Below, piece after piece: positions 60,443 through 64,000 of a DNA stretch of 64,000 nt. The notes beneath the pieces were generated by a model. The model had not been told where the DNA came from. It did no database searches and worked only from the letters and a program-made list of their open reading frames with translations. The translations under genes and the position numbers were made by a program. Within the stretch, counting starts at the first letter, position 1. Each line of letters begins with the position of its first letter. This DNA comes from Halolactibacillus miurensis (lineage in GTDB: Bacteria; Bacillota; Bacilli; Bacillales; Amphibacillaceae): assembly GCF_900116255.1 (NCBI RefSeq), contig NZ_FPAI01000012.1:1-64000 (forward strand), written 5' to 3'.

Positions 60443-63142
60443 TTAAGCTTCTGTTTGCTCGAGTTTATTTCTAAGAACCATTTGTAAGATACCACCGTGA
60501 CGATAGTAGTCGATTTCAACGTCACCATCAAAACGGGCAATCGCATCAAACGTTGTTACTGTACCATCTTCAGCTGTAGCCGTTACTTTGACTATTTGAT
60601 TCGGTGTGACCGATTCATCAATCGCAACGGAAATCGCTTCTCGACCTGTTAGTCCAAGTGTATCGGCATCTTCTCCGTCAGTAAATTGAAGTGGTAAAAC
60701 ACCCATCATCACAAGATTACTACGGTGAATCCGTTCATAACTTTTCGCAATGACTGTCTTTATACCTAACAAGTTGGTACCTTTAGCCGCCCAGTCACGA
60801 GACGAGCCCATACCATAATCATTGCCAGCTAAAATAGCTAATCCTGTGCCTTGTTCTTGATATTTCATCGCGGCATCATAAATCGGCATCACTTTTTCTT
60901 TTGGCCAGTAAGTGGTAAATCCTCCTTCTGTACCTGGAGCTAACATGTTTTTAATACGAATATTAGCAAACGTTCCACGCATCATCACTTCGTGGTTACC
61001 ACGACGAGAACCATAAGAGTTAAACTGACGCGGAGTTACCCCATTTTTTTGGAGGTAACGGCCGGCTGGCATATCTTTAGCGATAGCACCCGCAGGTGAA
61101 ATATGGTCTGTGGTGACCGAATCACCGAACTTACCAATCACGCGCAAATCATTTAACGGTTTAACTTCGTCTGGATCACGTGATAAATCTTCAAAGAATG
61201 GTGGGTTTTGAATATAGGTTGAGTCATGATCCCATTCATATAAAGGTTCGTCTGTTGTTTCGATCGCATTCCAACGCTCATTAGAGTCAAAAATATTCGC
61301 ATATTCTTTCTTGAAGATTTCTGGTGTGACCACTCGGAACACTTCGTCACGAATTTCATCAAGTGATGGCCATAGATCATCAAAGTAGACCGGTTGATTG
61401 TCTTGGTCATAACCTAATGGTTCTTTCATTAAGTCGATATCTACGGTACCAGCTAGTGCATACGCCACCACAAGCGGTGGTGAAGCTAAGTAGTTCGCTT
61501 TAACAAGTGGGTGAATCCGTCCTTCAAAGTTACGGTTACCTGATAAGACAGAAGCGACGGTTAAGTCGTGTTCAACAATGGCTTCTTCAACCGCATGTTC
61601 GAGTGGACCGGAGTTACCGATACACGTTGTACAACCATAACCGACTAAGTTAAAGCCTAATTCCTCTAAGTAAGGCATAAGGCCAGCGTCTTCTAAGTAA
61701 CGCGTGACGACTTTGGAACCAGGTGCGAGTGATGTTTTGACATATGGTGGCACCGTTAAGCCTTTTTTCACAGCGTTACGCGCAAGGAGGCCTGACCCTA
61801 ACATCACATAAGGGTTTGATGTATTCGTACAAGAGGTGATCGCCGCAATCGCCAGCGACCCTGTTGTCATCTCGCTCTTCTCGCCATTTTCGTGTGTCAC
61901 TTTTGCGACTTTATCAAATTCTTTTTTATCTAAACCGAATCCGTGGTTACCTGCTGGTCCTGTCACGGCTTTATGGAATGAGTCTTTCATATCTGAGAGT
62001 AAGATTAAGTCTTGCGGACGTTTTGGGCCGGAAAGACTTGGCTGTAGGTCAGATAAGTTTATTTCAACGAGATCGGTGAATTCCGGGTCAGGTTGACTTG
62101 AGTCATACCACAGGTCATTTGCTTTACAGTAAGCTTCTACAAGGGCAATATGTTCTTCGTCGCGTCCAGTTAGACGTAAGTAGTTTAGTGATTCTTCATC
62201 AACTGGGAAGAAACCACATGTCGCACCGTATTCAGGTGCCATATTTGAAATCGTTGCTCGGTCAGCGAGTGGCATTTCCTTTAAGCCTGGTCCGAAATAT
62301 TCAACAAATTTACCAACGACTTTTTTCTCACGCAAAACTTGCGTCACTTTAAGAGCGAGATCAGTCGCTGTAATGCCGTTAGGCATGGAACCAGTAAATT
62401 TCACACCGATAACATCAGGTGCAGGGAAATAAGAAGGTTGTCCAAGCATGCCTGCTTCAGCTTCAATTCCACCAACACCCCAACCAAGGACACCTAAACC
62501 GTTAACCATCGTTGTATGGGAGTCTGTCCCAACTAATGTATCAGGATACGCATCGATTGTCCCATCATTATTTTCTTGTTGGTGTACGACTTTAGCAATG
62601 TATTCTAAGTTCACTTGGTGTACAATCCCTGTCGCAGGTGGTACGGCACGATAATTATCGAATGCTTTTTGTGCCCAGTTTAAGAATTGATAACGTTCCA
62701 TATTACGCTCAAATTCATATTCCATATTGGTAAGGAGCGCACTGTTTGTCCCAAATGCATCCACTTGTACTGAGTGGTCGATGACTAAGTCGACCGGTAC
62801 TTCAGGATTGATCTGATCGGCTTTACCACCCATATCAACCATCGCCTTACGTAAAGACGCTAAGTCTACTACAGCTGGTACACCGGTGAAATCTTGTAAA
62901 ATAACGCGTGATGGCTTAAATGGGACATCTGTTTTCGCTTGTTTATCCCAGTTAATAAGTCCATCAATATGCTCATCATTAATCACACGGCCATCATATT
63001 GGCGTAATAATGACTCGAGTAAGACCCGAATAGAGAATGGTAAACGGCTAACGTTGCCTTTACCTGCTTCTTCTAATGCTTTTAATTGATAATAGTTTAC
63101 TGTTTTTCCGTTAAGTTCAAATGATTGTTTCGTATTAATCAC
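60443..63142 (-). CDS. citB: Aconitate hydratase (AcnA/CitB type)
   Basis: An 899-residue cytosolic aconitase that isomerises citrate to isocitrate. The 4Fe-4S cysteines are in [10 protein letters not shown] (about 435) and [12 protein letters not shown] (about 500). The swivelling C-terminal domain holds [15 protein letters not shown] (about 775). The start is a GTG at 63140-63142, nine bases after AGGAGGG. AcnA-type enzymes also bind RNA when their cluster is lost. A perfect palindrome overlaps the promoter -10 (63211-63230). Confidence 0.97.
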   Translation of the reverse strand: MINTKQSFELNGKTVNYYQLKALEEAGKGNVSRLPFSIRVLLESLLRQYDGRVINDEHIDGLINWDKQAKTDVPFKPSRVILQDFTGVPAVVDLASLRKAMVDMGGKADQINPEVPVDLVIDHSVQVDAFGTNSALLTNMEYEFERNMERYQFLNWAQKAFDNYRAVPPATGIVHQVNLEYIAKVVHQQENNDGTIDAYPDTLVGTDSHTTMVNGLGVLGWGVGGIEAEAGMLGQPSYFPAPDVIGVKFTGSMPNGITATDLALKVTQVLREKKVVGKFVEYFGPGLKEMPLADRATISNMAPEYGATCGFFPVDEESLNYLRLTGRDEEHIALVEAYCKANDLWYDSSQPDPEFTDLVEINLSDLQPSLSGPKRPQDLILLSDMKDSFHKAVTGPAGNHGFGLDKKEFDKVAKVTHENGEKSEMTTGSLAIAAITSCTNTSNPYVMLGSGLLARNAVKKGLTVPPYVKTSLAPGSKVVTRYLEDAGLMPYLEELGFNLVGYGCTTCIGNSGPLEHAVEEAIVEHDLTVASVLSGNRNFEGRIHPLVKANYLASPPLVVAYALAGTVDIDLMKEPLGYDQDNQPVYFDDLWPSLDEIRDEVFRVVTPEIFKKEYANIFDSNERWNAIETTDEPLYEWDHDSTYIQNPPFFEDLSRDPDEVKPLNDLRVIGKFGDSVTTDHISPAGAIAKDMPAGRYLQKNGVTPRQFNSYGSRRGNHEVMMRGTFANIRIKNMLAPGTEGGFTTYWPKEKVMPIYDAAMKYQEQGTGLAILAGNDYGMGSSRDWAAKGTNLLGIKTVIAKSYERIHRSNLVMMGVLPLQFTDGEDADTLGLTGREAISVAIDESVTPNQIVKVTATAEDGTVTTFDAIARFDGDVEIDYYRHGGILQMVLRNKLEQTEA

Positions 63143-63210
63143 TGAATTAATCCCTCCTATATCGTTCTATTTAGGGCAACACATGTCATTTCTCAAAAGA
63201 CATGGCTATG

Positions 63211-63230
63211 TACTTTACTATTGTAAAGTA
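63211..63230. promoter_or_regulatory. Palindromic operator over the citB promoter
   Basis: TACTTTAC and GTAAAGTA flank TATT with perfect eight-base arms. The centre overlaps the -10 hexamer (TACAAT, 63220-63225) of the predicted promoter. In B. subtilis citB is repressed by CcpC, whose half-sites are ATAA-type; this sequence is different. Confidence 0.6.
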
Positions 63231-63248
63231 AAATCGTAAATATGTAAA
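63220..63248 (-). promoter_or_regulatory. citB promoter
   Basis: TTTACA (63243-63248), a 17-base spacer, and TACAAT (63220-63225) on the minus strand, about 80 bases before the GTG start. Confidence 0.7.
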
Positions 63249-63296
63249 ATATTTCGACAATATTTTTTACTTACTAACCCTAGAGCACATAAGGGA

Positions 63297-64000
63297 TTAA
63301 CTAATTTGTTCCATCGATTGTGGCGGATGACACGGTAACTTTAAGGTAAAAGTTGTGCCCTTATTCATTGTTGATACAGCTGAAATCTCACCATCATGAT
63401 TCGTCATGATCTTTCTCGTAACAGCTAAGCCAAGCCCCGTCCCTGTTTGTTTTGTCGTATAGAACGGTTCCATAATGGTTGATAATTTTTCTTCAGGAAT
63501 GCCAACCCCAGTATCCGTGACATGAATCACGGCTGTATTCGTTCGTTTCGTTAACTCAATGGTAATATGACCTGATTCTTCTATGGCTTCCATGGCGTTT
63601 TTGATCAAATTAATTAATACTTGCTTTAATTGACAAGCGTTTCCTAAGCAATAGACAACCTGATCAAAGTGCGCGTTCAAATGTATTTGTCGTTGGTTTA
63701 ATTGATGTTTAAACAACAAGGCAACATCCTTACACAGTTGGTTTAACTCAAGGATATCCATTGAAGCATTTGATGGTTTTGATAATGATAATAATTCTGT
63801 CGTTAATGCATCCATTCGTTGCAGCTCATCTGATATCACACGAAAATACTCTTTTTCATATGGGACGCCTGCTTTAATTAACTCAATAAAGCCTTTAAGT
63901 GACGTGAGTGGATTTTTAAACTCATGGACGAGACCCGCGGCCATTTCCCCTAGCGTAATGAGACGTTCATTTTCGGGTGTCATCTGAGTGAGTGGGTGCG
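63297..64000 (-). CDS. Sensor histidine kinase, C-terminal part (runs off the window)
   Basis: The frame continues past the right edge, so the N-terminus (probably sensor and PAS domains) is missing. The visible 230 or so residues hold the H-box GEMAAGLVHEFKNPLTSLKGF with the phospho-accepting His. The ATP-binding domain has N-box LINLIKNAMEAI, G1 DTGVGIPEEK and G2 GTGLGLAVTRK. The H-box style resembles sporulation-type kinases of Bacillus (KinA/KinE and similar). The ATG at 63983 has no visible RBS and is probably internal. Confidence 0.85.
   Translation of the reverse strand, partial: HPLTQMTPENERLITLGEMAAGLVHEFKNPLTSLKGFIELIKAGVPYEKEYFRVISDELQRMDALTTELLSLSKPSNASMDILELNQLCKDVALLFKHQLNQRQIHLNAHFDQVVYCLGNACQLKQVLINLIKNAMEAIEESGHITIELTKRTNTAVIHVTDTGVGIPEEKLSTIMEPFYTTKQTGTGLGLAVTRKIMTNHDGEISAVSTMNKGTTFTLKLPCHPPQSMEQIS

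Overview
The window is a low-GC Bacillota (Firmicutes) chromosome segment, most likely from a Bacillaceae bacterium. Three things point there: AGGAGG-type ribosome-binding sites with several TTG/GTG starts; Bacillus-type regulation (T-box, TPP and lysine riboswitches, CIRCE, a GltC box); and a gene neighbourhood like the Bacillus subtilis citB-yneP-yneQ-plsY-yneT-parE-parC region. A complete V-type ATPase whose rotor subunit carries Enterococcus-type Na+-binding residues suggests a salt- or alkali-adapted lineage. The species cannot be fixed from sequence alone. No rRNA, tRNA or CRISPR array was seen.

Layout. Positions 1-8 kb are accessory: the 3' end of an insertion sequence; small membrane-protein genes, one of them only 39 codons long; a PH-domain protein; an intact yitT and an IS-truncated yitT copy; a tyrosine recombinase; and a metallopeptidase/TPR gene pair lying between two copies of the recombinase 3'-end/terminator sequence. 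Positions 7.8-15.4 kb hold tenA behind a TPP riboswitch, htpG behind a CIRCE operator, an IDEAL-domain gene, a membrane GGDEF-EAL protein and dapA behind a lysine riboswitch. Positions 15.5-24.1 kb hold the nine-gene V-ATPase operon (subunits G/H-like, I, K, E, C, F, A, B, D). Positions 24.3-40.3 kb are metabolic: cvfB, yaiI/yqxD, ilvA, ppaC, proBA behind a proline T-box, ilvE, gltBD with divergent gltC, and msrA.

Positions 40.3-41.1 kb are a non-conserved gap with an IS200/IS605-like hairpin and a 53-residue membrane protein. Positions 41.1-48.4 kb hold hisZGDBHAFI with divergent hisJ. Positions 48.5-64.0 kb hold parEC, yneT, plsY, folE2-yidD, an Rpn-type nuclease, yneQ-yneP, a tandem AAA+ ATPase, the aconitase gene, and the 3' part of a sensor kinase that runs off the window.

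The core genes form an anabolic and homeostasis block: 2-oxoglutarate and glutamate supply (aconitase, GltBD), proline, histidine, lysine and branched-chain amino acid synthesis, pyrophosphate removal, and Na+ pumping. Proline and glutamate are also compatible solutes, which fits a halotolerant habit, but that is inference. The best candidates for something new are the recombinase-flanked peptidase/TPR cassette, the tandem AAA+ protein translationally coupled to a thioesterase, and the undescribed small membrane proteins. Nothing here amounts to a clearly new defence or enzymatic system.
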